Shown here one piece after another: positions 8,168-16,443 of a DNA stretch of 23,768 bases. The stretch spans positions 1 to 23,768 of the forward strand of contig JWZX01003053.1 of NCBI GenBank assembly GCA_001275005.1, given 5' to 3'. The stretch is from Chrysochromulina tobinii (Eukaryota; Haptophyta; Prymnesiales; Chrysochromulinaceae). Positions within the stretch are counted from its first letter, which is position 1. Each line of letters starts with the position of its first letter. Made by a program: the position numbers and the translations under genes. A model generated the notes under the pieces. The model made no database searches and was not told the DNA's origin. It worked only from the letters and a program-made list of their open reading frames with translations.

Positions 8168-8515
8168 GCTGGGCGTAAGCCGTAAACGTGTGGAGGCTTG
8201 CTCGGAGGACTGCGACTGCGCTTTCGCAACACGAAGTTCGAGGGTGGAAGCGTGTGAATCTCTAGATCGCAGTGTGAATATTCCTCAACTCGACCCTGAG
8301 TCCTCGAAAGGGAATCCTTAGGCATGGCATGTATGCAAGCAGATTTGCGTTTCCCGGTCCGCAGTCGCGCATTACAGTCGCGCCCCGTACAAGTAAGAAT
8401 GTGGATGATGAGTCATCGACTCATCATCGCCCGTCGCCTCATCGGGAGGTCCTCGCCTCGTACATTGGCCAGCGCTTACCCTGCCGCTAGACATCTCCGC
8501 CCTGCGGCGGTCTCA
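8168..8515. other. Intergenic region between the two-span and coiled-coil genes
   Basis: No coding sequence is supported here. It is the 3' flank of the two-span gene (stop at 8516) and the upstream region of the coiled-coil gene (ATG 8167). Its main feature is the inverted repeat at 8404-8428. Confidence 0.6.
8404..8428. promoter_or_regulatory. Perfect 11-bp inverted repeat containing a bZIP-type site
   Basis: GATGATGAGTC at 8404-8414 and GACTCATCATC at 8418-8428 are exact reverse complements around the 3-nt spacer ATC. The left part includes ATGAGTCAT, the classic GCN4/AP-1 type bZIP site. The repeat lies about 240 bp upstream of the coiled-coil gene and about 90 bp past the stop of the two-span gene. 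It could be a regulator site or, in the transcript, a hairpin. Confidence 0.5.
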
Positions 8516-9199
8516 TCAGTCGTCATCGCGCTCCACGTACAGCACGCCGGCTTGCTCGGAGCCCAGCTGCAGCTGCTTGAGGAGGCCGAGCGAGATGCTG
8601 AAGAAGAAAAGGATGAGGATGCTCGGCGTGAGGCAGGGCTCGATGTACTGCACGAGAACCTCGTCGACTGCCGTGGGTAGCGGCTTGTCAAGCACCTTGC
8701 ACACCGCCTCCACCGAGACAGCGATGCCCGAGAGGATGAATGTCGAGCCGAAGACGATCGCGCCGCCGCCAAAGAATCGCTCGAGCAGTTCCTGCCCCGC
8801 CTTGGGAATGCGCGAGAGCGGATCGGCCGGACCGCGTTTGACCTCCTCCGCCTGCATCGACGAGCGCGTCACGCCCGCCTCGCGCAGCACCTCGTCCAAG
8901 CGGCGGTCGAGCGAAGACGAAGACCCGCCGCCGCCGCCGCCACTGCTGCCGCTCCTGGCACTGGCATCGCGGCTGGAGCTGGGCGTCGCTGCCGGCGAGG
9001 AAAAGCCCATCGGCGCGGACAAACCCACCGGGCGCTGTGGCTCGGGCTTCTGCGGCTTGGACTTCTTCTTTGCAAGTGCGACCGCGTGCTGCGCCCGAGA
9101 CCGGATACGCTGCACCCTCAGGAGCGAGGTACTCGGCTCAAAGCAGACGGCGACGACCACGATCGACAACAGTAGCACCAACAAGAGTCGTGGGTTCAT
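8516..9199 (-). CDS. Plastid-type membrane protein with two spans
   Basis: 227 residues run from ATG 9199 (MNPRLLLVLLLSIVVVAVCF); the frame extends upstream but without an ATG. Residues 1-20 form a signal anchor or signal peptide. A basic Ser/Arg/Lys-rich stretch (RVQRIRSRAQHAVALAKKK) follows, consistent with bipartite plastid targeting. Residues about 48-100 are a Pro/Ser/Gly-rich linker. The conserved-looking core is residues 130-215: IPKAGQELLERFFGGGAIVF with span 1 at about 145-165, then KPLPTAVDEVLVQYIEP, then span 2 at about 191-208 (SILILFFFSISLGLLKQLQL). I believe the core resembles an uncharacterised chloroplast membrane family, but I cannot name it. It is divergent from the NDUFAF6-like gene, with 168 bp between the start codons. 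Confidence 0.75.
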   Translation of the reverse strand: MNPRLLLVLLLSIVVVAVCFEPSTSLLRVQRIRSRAQHAVALAKKKSKPQKPEPQRPVGLSAPMGFSSPAATPSSSRDASARSGSSGGGGGGSSSSLDRRLDEVLREAGVTRSSMQAEEVKRGPADPLSRIPKAGQELLERFFGGGAIVFGSTFILSGIAVSVEAVCKVLDKPLPTAVDEVLVQYIEPCLTPSILILFFFSISLGLLKQLQLGSEQAGVLYVERDDD

Positions 9200-9367
9200 C
9201 GTCGGCGGAATGAGGCCTGTGCCTTCCCTGACACGAGATGTCTTCGAAAGTGCCAAGTCAAGTCAAGTCAAGTCAAGTGAAGTCAACGTGATCGATTCGA
9301 AGAGCATTCTCATCAGAAGTGTTCACATAATTGACTTGCTTTGACGTCGCTTTGACTTTTATCTGAA
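9200..9367. promoter_or_regulatory. Shared upstream region of a head-to-head pair
   Basis: These 168 bp separate the start codons of the two-span gene (-) and the NDUFAF6-like gene (+). They contain a CAAGT repeat (9254-9278) and TGACGTC at 9342-9348, a CRE-like core next to repeated TTTGAC words. No clear TATA box is seen. A bidirectional promoter is inferred from spacing. Confidence 0.45.
9254..9283. repeat. CAAGT pentanucleotide repeat
   Basis: Five perfect CAAGT units run from 9254 to 9278, followed by one GAAGT. The repeat lies in the region between two divergent start codons. Confidence 0.93.
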
Positions 9368-10312
9368 ATGCTTTCATGTCGGATCCCACGTGCCGCGTCG
9401 GCTGCACGCTTCGCCCTCGCGAGGCGTTGCAGCACCTCGAGCGCCACCAGCTCGACGGCAAACGCCCTCAACTATTGCGTCCAACGCGTCGCTCAAGCCG
9501 ATCGTGAGCGCTATCTGTGCAATTTGCACGCGCCGGAGGCAGCCCGCCCTGGCCTATTTGCGTTGCATGCCTTCAACGTGGAGACGGCACAAGTGCGTTC
9601 GTCGACCACGCAAGAGGCCGCTGCGGCCGGTCGCTTCAGCTGGTGGCGCCGCGCGCTCGCTGGCGCGCTCGACGGCAAGCCTCCCGAGCACCCGGTCGCG
9701 ATAGCCTTGGCACATGCCTGTGAACGGTACCGAATGACGCCGCGCTACTTGACGCAGCTGCTGGACGCACGAGAAGCCGATTTGCACGTGAAGCAGCCGG
9801 CTGACCGTGATGCGTTGCAGCTGTACTGCGAACAGACCGCCGGCGCGTTGCTGCTTTTAGGGCTCGAATGCGCTGGCGTGCCGCCTGGCGAGAGTGTGGC
9901 CGCAGAACATGCGGCATCTCAGGTTGGCATCGCGTTGGGCATGGCCACGCTCCTGCGCGGCACGGCGGCGCACGCAGCGCAGGGCTGCACATATCTGCCG
10001 GCCGAGATCACCAAGCGCCACAACGTGAAGCTGAGCGAGATGCTTCGAGGGCACGCCTCCGCCGCAGTCTGCGACGCGGTTGCCGAGGTGGCCAGTGATG
10101 CAGTCACGCACTTGATCGCCGCGCGCAGCTTGCGTGACGACGTGCCCAAGGCAGCGCGACCCATCCTGCTCCCCGCCATCCTCGCGGAGCACATGCTCGA
10201 TAATCTGAAGCGTAACGGTTATTCACCCTTTGCGGAGGGCGTACGGGCGCCCCCCGGTGGTGCGAGCCTGCAGCTCTCGCTGCTTTGGAGCCGTTGGACG
10301 TCGCGTTACTGA
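9368..10312 (+). CDS. NDUFAF6-like squalene/phytoene synthase-fold protein, mitochondrial complex I assembly
   Basis: 314 residues run from ATG 9368. The first ~30 residues (MLSCRIPRAASAARFALARR, then Ser/Thr-rich) look like a mitochondrial presequence. The rest has the squalene/phytoene synthase fold of the NDUFAF6 group: NALNYCVQRVAQADRERYLC, LFALHAFNVETAQV, FSWWRRAL, ARPILLPAILAEHMLDNL. NDUFAF6 proteins help assemble the ND1 part of respiratory complex I. The Asp-rich DxxxD motifs needed for prenyl transfer are not evident: only DAREAD is present where an active synthase would carry such a motif, which favours the assembly factor over a phytoene synthase. The length is normal for the family and there is no intron. 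Confidence 0.85.
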   Translation: MLSCRIPRAASAARFALARRCSTSSATSSTANALNYCVQRVAQADRERYLCNLHAPEAARPGLFALHAFNVETAQVRSSTTQEAAAAGRFSWWRRALAGALDGKPPEHPVAIALAHACERYRMTPRYLTQLLDAREADLHVKQPADRDALQLYCEQTAGALLLLGLECAGVPPGESVAAEHAASQVGIALGMATLLRGTAAHAAQGCTYLPAEITKRHNVKLSEMLRGHASAAVCDAVAEVASDAVTHLIAARSLRDDVPKAARPILLPAILAEHMLDNLKRNGYSPFAEGVRAPPGGASLQLSLLWSRWTSRY

Positions 10313-10516
10313 TGTGGCTGTGCGTGGCACATTGCCAAGAATTGCGGCCCGGAAAAGGGGCGGGGGAGGCGTTCAAGAATTGAATGCAAGAATTCTCAAA
10401 CCACGAAAACGGAAGTTACGTAACGCGCACCGCGCCACACTTTGACTTTCTGGTAGGGTAGTACGGCGTTGCTTCTCGTCTGCCTGCTCTGACGACGGCT
10501 TCACTGAAGTCGACTC

Positions 10517-11626
10517 TCACTGAAAGTCGAGCAGGCGCAGCGGCTCGGTGCGCCAGCACAGTCGGCCCGCGTGCTCATCGGGTGCGTTGGCGCCGAGCGC
10601 GTCGATGGCGCCCATTTCGGCGTCGCTCAGCGTGAAGTGGCCGACGCACGCGCCATTCTCGGCCATGCGCGCCTCAGAGGCCGTCTTGGGGCACACGGCA
10701 GCACCTTTTTGGAGCGCCCAGCGCAGCAGCACCTGCGCTGGCGTCGCATGCACGCTGGCATGCGCCCTGCATGCATCGAGTACAGCTGGCGCCTCGAGCA
10801 GGTGGCCGCCGAGGCTCGCCCACTTGGCCTTGCTGCCGTCCTGGCCGCCAAGGGACGCGTACGCCTGCAGCACGATGCCCTCGCGCTCACAGTACGCGCG
10901 CAGCTCCGCCTGTGGGTACAGCGGGTGCATCTCCACCTGGTTCACAGCGGGTGGCCATATGGTCGCAGTCTGCTTGAGAGTCTCGAGGTGCGCAACGGTG
11001 AAGTTGCTCACGGCGATCGACCGCGCCTTGCCCGTGCGGAGCGCCTCTTCCATCGCACGCCACGTCTCGGCGCGCAGCGCGACGATCTCAGTCTCAGCAT
11101 GGCCATCCATGGCATAGTGCCACCGCCCGTGCTCAGTGAGCTCATCGTTCCTGCGGTTCATCGTGCGCCACGCGGGGCCTGGCCAGTGCATCATCCAGCA
11201 GTCGACGTAGTCGAGCTGCAATCGTTGCAGGCTGCGCTGCAGGCAGCCGAGCGCAGGCTCGTAGCCATGGAACTTTCGCCAGTGCTTGGTGGTGATGAAG
11301 ACCTCACTCCGCGAGACCGTGCCGGCCGCGAAGGCCGAGGCGAGCGCCTTCCCGACCTCCGCTTCCGTCTTCTCGCCTGCATAGATGTAGGCCGTGTCGA
11401 CGAGCCGGTAGCCGTTGCGGAGCGCCGCAGCAACGGCCTTGCACGCCTGCGATGCACCGAGGCGGTAGGTACCGAAGCCGACGTACGGCATGAGTACACC
11501 ACCGAGCAGGAGCGCGCAGTCGGTGAGTGAAGATGCCGCTGCGGCGGTCGTCATGCGAAAGGGCGCGGCGGCGGGAGGAGCAGGAACAGCCCCGTCGGCG
11601 TCGGCGTCGTCCAAGGTCCGTTTCAT
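10517..11626 (-). CDS. Aldo/keto reductase
   Basis: 369 residues run from ATG 11626 (MKRTLDDADADG). The (beta/alpha)8 aldo/keto reductase signature is complete: VGFGTYRLG near the start, DTAYIYAGE with D77 and Y82, TKHW with K114, and MMHWPG with H147, giving the Asp-Tyr-Lys-His catalytic tetrad. SNFTVAHLETL and VNQVEMHPLY follow, and a cofactor-binding region (VCPKTASEARMAEN) lies near the C-terminus. These enzymes reduce aldehydes and ketones with NAD(P)H; the exact substrate cannot be read from sequence. An Ala/Pro-rich N-terminal extension of about 35 residues precedes the barrel and is not a clear targeting peptide. The gene is convergent with the NDUFAF6-like gene; 204 bp without a gene separate the stops. 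Confidence 0.93.
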   Translation of the reverse strand: MKRTLDDADADGAVPAPPAAAPFRMTTAAAASSLTDCALLLGGVLMPYVGFGTYRLGASQACKAVAAALRNGYRLVDTAYIYAGEKTEAEVGKALASAFAAGTVSRSEVFITTKHWRKFHGYEPALGCLQRSLQRLQLDYVDCWMMHWPGPAWRTMNRRNDELTEHGRWHYAMDGHAETEIVALRAETWRAMEEALRTGKARSIAVSNFTVAHLETLKQTATIWPPAVNQVEMHPLYPQAELRAYCEREGIVLQAYASLGGQDGSKAKWASLGGHLLEAPAVLDACRAHASVHATPAQVLLRWALQKGAAVCPKTASEARMAENGACVGHFTLSDAEMGAIDALGANAPDEHAGRLCWRTEPLRLLDFQ

Positions 11627-12463
11627 TGTGTTCACAGGGGTTCACGGAGCGCGCACGTTCACGTCAAAAGTAATTTGCGTAGTGGCAAGACGCACTGCGA
11701 CCGGTCTCGTGGAGACACACCGTGGGGGGCCAGTCGGGAGGCGCATTCCTTCCAGACTTCATTCATCCACACACGCTATCCCACGCTATCACGTTTTCGA
11801 GTACAACGCAATCTCAAACACGTGAAGGGCAACACATTGGGGCAACACCACAGACTAAAATGTGTAATGACACTGGGTCACTGCCGAAACTTCGTTTCGC
11901 GCACTGCGACCAAAAACGTTTCGTCAGACCGACATCGCGGAGTCCGGAGCAAGATGGTCCGGAGACATCCACGGTGTCGCTAGCTCCTAGTCCTACCCAC
12001 CTACGCTCGTGGAGCACGCCATGCAATAAATCGCCTTCACAGGACACAGCGCGTTATTCATCAGCCCCCGTCCCCGGTCGCTCCTCAGACGCTCAGAGGC
12101 CTCACAAAGACGCCTCAGCGAGTGGGAGCTTTTTTGTGCCGCGAGACACGCACACACACAGAGATGCTAACCTAACAACACGGCCATACTCGCACACGCT
12201 GCCGAACAGACATAAAACACAATCAACCTTCGTTGAAAAACAACTTGAGCGGCGCGCGCGGGCCAGCGGCGAACACCCCAGATAAAGGCGAAACGCGGGC
12301 ACATCTGGAGGCCTAGGCGAGGGCCACGACGCGTACATTGGACGCGTATAAAGAGACAGGAAGTCATGCATGACAGCAGGGAGTAAGTATGGAAACGGCG
12401 ATACACGCGCGGCGCAGGCGCGGGGCGCGCAGAGGTGCGGCGTGGCGCGTTGCACATCGCCAT
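11627..12463. other. Intergenic region, no supported gene
   Basis: These 837 bp separate two minus-strand genes. They hold the upstream region of the aldo/keto reductase and the 3' flank of the sulfotransferase-like gene. Base composition is less GC-rich than in the genes and open frames show no family features. A short AC run lies near 12148-12160, and a TATAAA on the plus strand at about 12347 has no plus-strand gene after it. Confidence 0.55.
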
Positions 12464-13813
12464 TCACACCTCACTCAGGGGAGGGGAGGGGGCCGCAGCA
12501 CTAGAGAGTGGTGCCGAAGACGCCAAGTTCGCGACGGGCGTGACACCAACTTCGCGACGCTGTAGGATGCGTCGTAGGAGGAGTTCCGAGTACGGTGCCG
12601 TCTCAATCTCCGGGAAGTCTGACCACTGGCGATCGGGGTGAACGTCAGAGTCTGCGACCTTATTGACGCTATCATGCTCGTCCACCACAATGTGTCTGAA
12701 GGTCGCGTATGGGTCGGTATTGCAGCTCGCACTCTCCACGTGCACGTCGCCGTCATTGATCTCCCCGGCCATCACCTGCGTCCCATTGGTACCCATGAGT
12801 TCCGGTGACAGGCCGACCAGCTGCAGAGCATCGCGGAGGCACTTGGCAGCACCCTCAGCGTCTTTCCAGCAGTCCTCGATCTGGAGTTGCCTCTCAGTGC
12901 GCAGGGTTGCCATGGTGGCAAACGTGCTCGGGGGGCGCGGCAGGCTGCAATCGAACTCGGTGCCGTCCGGAGTGAACCGGCGGAAGATGGAGAACTGCCG
13001 GTCCCGCTCGAATCGCGAGAGTTTGAACGTCGCAACCTTGGGGTTCTGCTCGAAAGTCGCGAGGGCGTCTTGCCAGGCGATCATTGCGTTGTTGTTCCGT
13101 GCGATCGTGCATTTGGTCTTTTGGGCCACGGAGTTTGTATTTCCGTTCACGAACTGCGGGAACATCTTCAGCGTGATCGTGCAGTTCGAGGGGGCGCAGA
13201 CCTCGGCGGGCACGCTCGCACAGACGTAATCGCGGATGCGGACGAAGTACTCGGAGATGTCGTAGTCCAGGTCCTTGTAAATCGATTTATTCTCATCGAC
13301 AAGTTCTGGGCTCGGTCTCATGCCGCGCGGTTTGAACTGGAGGGCTTGTATCTTCAGCGTCAGCTGGGGATTGTACTTCTGCAAGATTGATTTGGTGGTC
13401 GCGTCGAAGATTGAGTCAGGCTGCCTTGAGCCTTGTGCACTATCCGAGTCGCAAGCAGCTGCATCCTCGCTGCTCGTAGCCCACAACACGTTGGCGTTAG
13501 CAAACGGCTCCCCGAGGTCGAACATGCACGGGTGGGTATTGAGCGCCTCCCCAAAGTCCGTCGTGCCGCTTCCGTGGTCAGAGACTATGACAAGCACCTG
13601 CGCCCGGCCAACAGGAGCAGCAAATGGCCACTCGGCCTTGTCCGGTACGTCCGGAATGTCGGGAGCGTCGTGGTTCTTGGACGGAACATCGCTTGCGTCT
13701 TTGTGTCCGTTGTGGCCGCCTTCGTCGTGGTGGCATCCTCCTGGAGCGCAATTGAACTCAATTTCCTCCTGCGGCGAAATGCCCAGGAGGAGGAAGCCAA
13801 AGAGCGCCAACAT
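12464..13813 (-). CDS. Secreted sulfotransferase-like protein
   Basis: 449 residues run from ATG 13813. A short hydrophobic N-terminus (MLALFGFLLLGIS) suggests entry to the secretory pathway. Residues 20-60 are His/Asp/Gly-rich. Residues 73-104 (VLVIVSDHGSGTTDFGEAL, NTHPCMFDLGEPF) resemble the 5'-phosphosulfate-binding loop and following helix of Golgi-type sulfotransferases, with SGTT matching the usual loop but Gly in place of the usual Lys or Arg. KMFP at 216-219 and KLSRFERDRQFSIFRRF at about 264-280 fit the later conserved Lys strand and 3'-phosphate-binding region. Such enzymes move sulfate from PAPS to sugars or proteins. Several Cys (CASVPAEVCAPSNC) suggest disulfides. The tail is Ala/Ser/Pro-rich. 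The family call is moderate; activity is uncertain because the loop is altered. Confidence 0.62.
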   Translation of the reverse strand: MLALFGFLLLGISPQEEIEFNCAPGGCHHDEGGHNGHKDASDVPSKNHDAPDIPDVPDKAEWPFAAPVGRAQVLVIVSDHGSGTTDFGEALNTHPCMFDLGEPFANANVLWATSSEDAAACDSDSAQGSRQPDSIFDATTKSILQKYNPQLTLKIQALQFKPRGMRPSPELVDENKSIYKDLDYDISEYFVRIRDYVCASVPAEVCAPSNCTITLKMFPQFVNGNTNSVAQKTKCTIARNNNAMIAWQDALATFEQNPKVATFKLSRFERDRQFSIFRRFTPDGTEFDCSLPRPPSTFATMATLRTERQLQIEDCWKDAEGAAKCLRDALQLVGLSPELMGTNGTQVMAGEINDGDVHVESASCNTDPYATFRHIVVDEHDSVNKVADSDVHPDRQWSDFPEIETAPYSELLLRRILQRREVGVTPVANLASSAPLSSAAAPSPPLSEV

Positions 13814-13915
13814 GGTTCAAGGCAACCAAATTAGGTCGAGAAAGTTTTTAGCGCCGCATTTGGATCAGCAGCATGCATTCCTTCGATCGAATGTTTCTGT
13901 ATTATCTCTTAGGGC

Positions 13916-15976
13916 TCAATTACTTACGCGTGTGCGGCGCGCTGCCCCCGTGCCACTTACTGGGCCGACGGTCCATTCGGAATGAATCGTCAACTTTGGT
14001 GTCACCCTAGATGTGACGGGTGTTTGGCTCGCACGTCTCTCTCTTGCCCATACGGCGCATTTATCCAGCGCCTCCGCCAGCTGCAACATCGCCTGGTCCC
14101 TTCCTGTGGGCGGCTTCACCGGCGGTTTGCCCCGGCTCGGCGGTTTGTCCCGGCTCGGCGGTTTGCCCCGGCTCGGCGGCTTGCCCCGGCTCGGCTCAGC
14201 GGGCGGGGGCGGCAATGCAGCAGCAGGTGCGTCACTCGATGCGTCACGTCGAACCAACTCGGCGCCACTGGGCCGGTGTTGGTGTGGGCCTTGGTCGCTG
14301 TGTGCCATCCCGGTCCGACGTGGCGTACCATCGGGGGGGGGATGGGGCTTTCCAGCATAGGGTTTGAGCCTCGGAGTGTAGGGATTGGCGTGGTAGGAAT
14401 CGCGGGCAGTGCAGGGATAAAGGATTGAAGGTGGGTCTGCTATGGCCAGGCTCCTCGCCCGCGGTTGCTTCGCAGCGCTCTCGATCCTCGGAGTTAACGC
14501 CTGTCCGTGTCGTCCCCTCGCGCTCGGATCTTGACCCACGCCACGAGCAGCCTTCTTGGCCTCCTCGTGAGTCCGGGCGCTTAGTGAACCACCTGCCGCA
14601 ATCTTCTTCTCGTACGCTGCCATCTTTGCCTTGTACTTGGCGAGCTTGCGCTTGAGGCGGGTGTTCTCCGCCTCAAGGTCGCCTTCAAATTGCTCGTCCT
14701 CGTCCTCGTCCTCGTCTACCTCCAGCTCCTGAAAACTCGCCTGAATCTCGCGATCGTAGCGCTCCGCTGCGCTGAGATGGGCCGCTGCCATGCGGGGAAA
14801 CTTTTGCCGCACGGCAAGGCGAAAATCGCGGCAGTGCCCTTGGCGAATCGTCCGCTGCTGCTTCAAAGGCACCAGCAGCGCCCTCTTGGGAGCTGCTGCC
14901 ACGAAGCGTTGATCTGCGGCTATGAGAGCGCCTGCGTCTGCATCGCCATCGGTAGCGGGCGCGGGTTTTGCAGACTTTGTGCTACCCAATGTAAGCATCG
15001 CCTCAAGCTCGTTATACTCGATACTGCCCGACTTGTCCTTGTCGAAGCGATCGAAAAGGGCGTCGACCGCCGCGGTTGCTGCTTTGAGACTGAAACCATT
15101 GAGATCGCCTGGCTTCGCTCGTGGGATCAAACCCATAGCAGCCATGGCTCCCCGAAACTCTGTCTTTGTGATAGTCCCGTCGCCGTCGAGATCCATCTCC
15201 CTGAAGAAGGTGAGTGCTTTCATCGAAACTGCCTGCAAGGCAGCTGATATCTGCACCATCAGGCTCTCGGCTGTCTGCGCCTCCACGTCTAAAGACTTGC
15301 CATCCTTGATGAGCTTGTTTCCCAGAAGCTGGAGTTCGCTCTCCTCTTGTTTGCCGTCCTTGAAAAGTCGAACCATAACAGGAGCTTCTTTTTTAAGGCT
15401 CACGAGGCGGTGCCGCGCGACGTTGCTAGGATCGGTGAGGCTCCCGGCGCCCTGTCGGAGGTGTCGATTGAGCTCCTCATAGCTAACATATCCAGAACAG
15501 TCGGCATCGATCTCATCAAAGAGCAAGGTTGCAGCTCCCATAGCTTCTGGGCCGAAGCCCATGCCAACTACCACCTTGCCAACATCTTCACGTGCGAGCG
15601 ATCCACGGCCATCTCTGTTCCACTTTTGGAAGAGGTCGAGCACCCTTTGCGAGGACCGTACCAGAGCGTCGCGTAAGGCAAACGCAATGAACTCATGCAG
15701 TTCGATCGTACCGCTGCCATCGACGTCGATTGAAGCGAAGCGGCTGCGCAGCTCCAAATCAGTGTGCGGGCCCTTCTCGCGCGCACGGATGAGCGCAGCA
15801 AACTCTTGAAAGTCTAGCACGCCATCTTTGTTTGCTGCTCGCCAGCTGATTGCATTCTGACGCATGCCCTGCTCAAAGTCTTGCTCTTCAAAAGTCTCGA
15901 AGCCGTGAAGATCGCCACGGTACACCTTTTGGCGATGCGCCCGAACGTCATCGGCGAGGACGCTGTATTTGACCAT
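13916..15976 (-). CDS. Six EF-hand calcium-binding protein with coiled coil and Pro/Arg/Lys tail
   Basis: 686 residues run from ATG 15976 (MVKYSVLADDVRAHRQ); the open frame reaches 16117 but only with a GTG. Six EF-hand-like units are visible. Units 2 (DVDGSGTIELHE, 84-95), 4 (DADCSGYVSYEE, 157-168), 5 (DLDGDGTITKTE, 262-273) and 6 (DKDKSGSIEYNE, 312-323) look able to bind calcium. Units 1 (about 47-58) and 3 (about 120-131) lack key acidic residues. Residues about 185-255, between units 4 and 5, form a non-EF spacer (VMVRLFKDGKQEESELQLLG). An acidic stretch and coiled coil follow at about 415-460 (EAENTRLKRKLAKYKAKMA). The C-terminal third is disordered, with four PPSRGK repeats. A cytoskeletal or flagellar calcium sensor is a reasonable guess only. 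No introns. Confidence 0.85.
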   Translation of the reverse strand: MVKYSVLADDVRAHRQKVYRGDLHGFETFEEQDFEQGMRQNAISWRAANKDGVLDFQEFAALIRAREKGPHTDLELRSRFASIDVDGSGTIELHEFIAFALRDALVRSSQRVLDLFQKWNRDGRGSLAREDVGKVVVGMGFGPEAMGAATLLFDEIDADCSGYVSYEELNRHLRQGAGSLTDPSNVARHRLVSLKKEAPVMVRLFKDGKQEESELQLLGNKLIKDGKSLDVEAQTAESLMVQISAALQAVSMKALTFFREMDLDGDGTITKTEFRGAMAAMGLIPRAKPGDLNGFSLKAATAAVDALFDRFDKDKSGSIEYNELEAMLTLGSTKSAKPAPATDGDADAGALIAADQRFVAAAPKRALLVPLKQQRTIRQGHCRDFRLAVRQKFPRMAAAHLSAAERYDREIQASFQELEVDEDEDEDEQFEGDLEAENTRLKRKLAKYKAKMAAYEKKIAAGGSLSARTHEEAKKAARGVGQDPSARGRHGQALTPRIESAAKQPRARSLAIADPPSILYPCTARDSYHANPYTPRLKPYAGKPHPPPDGTPRRTGMAHSDQGPHQHRPSGAELVRRDASSDAPAAALPPPPAEPSRGKPPSRGKPPSRDKPPSRGKPPVKPPTGRDQAMLQLAEALDKCAVWARERRASQTPVTSRVTPKLTIHSEWTVGPVSGTGAARRTRVSN
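14121..14192. repeat. 4 x 18-bp coding repeat
   Basis: Four units of GGCGGTTTGCCCCGGCTC start at 14121, 14139, 14157 and 14175. They encode PPSRGK or PPSRDK hexapeptides in the disordered tail of the EF-hand protein. Confidence 0.93.
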
Positions 15977-16443
15977 GCTCGCTGTGACAGTGGACGCGCG
16001 ATCCAGGTCGAGTGCCTGCGCGCACGCAGCGGTATAGAAAAGAACGGAAAGGGAAGTTTTTGACGAACGCTGAAACGACAGAAAGGGACTTGGAGAGGCC
16101 GCGCTGCACGAATACACCGCCCACAGGTCTACGACACGACATCATGCTCCGCCCTACGCGCGCGTTACATCGCGCTTAGTGTGGGTGGCATCCATTTGAG
16201 GCTTCTTGATAGGGCTCTTGATATTTCTTGTTGAAGGATGGAGTGAGAAGAATGAAGCTGCGAACGGATCGTTACAGTCATGTGAAGTGTGTGTAAAGTA
16301 CAGGATCCGTCCAGATCCTGAGTGTAAAAGAGCAGTGTGGTGTTGAGCTTGCGGGGCATCTGTCCAGTTGTTGGCTTGTTGCATCTCTTGAGGCGTGGGC
16401 CCACCATGGGGCCCAGAATTTCCCAGCGACGCCGCTCCGAACG
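15977..16443. promoter_or_regulatory. Upstream region between divergent EF-hand and dioxygenase genes
   Basis: These 467 bp separate the two divergent start codons and must hold both promoters. No TATA box or repeat stands out. The middle (16190-16390) is lower in GC than the genes. Assignment is by position only. Confidence 0.35.

Noticed and set aside
9368-10312. Phytoene or squalene synthase (carotenoid or sterol pathway)
   Set aside because: The fold matches but the catalytic Asp-rich motifs are missing and the N-terminus looks mitochondrial, fitting the NDUFAF6 group better.
10571-11530. Plus-strand frame of 319 residues
   Set aside because: Antisense of the aldo/keto reductase, which has the full catalytic tetrad.
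11722-12285. Plus-strand frame of 187 residues
   Set aside because: Polar low-complexity sequence with no domain, in a lower-GC intergenic region between two minus-strand genes.
12341-12353. TATAAA word on the plus strand
   Set aside because: No plus-strand gene follows; it is antisense to the end of the sulfotransferase-like gene region.
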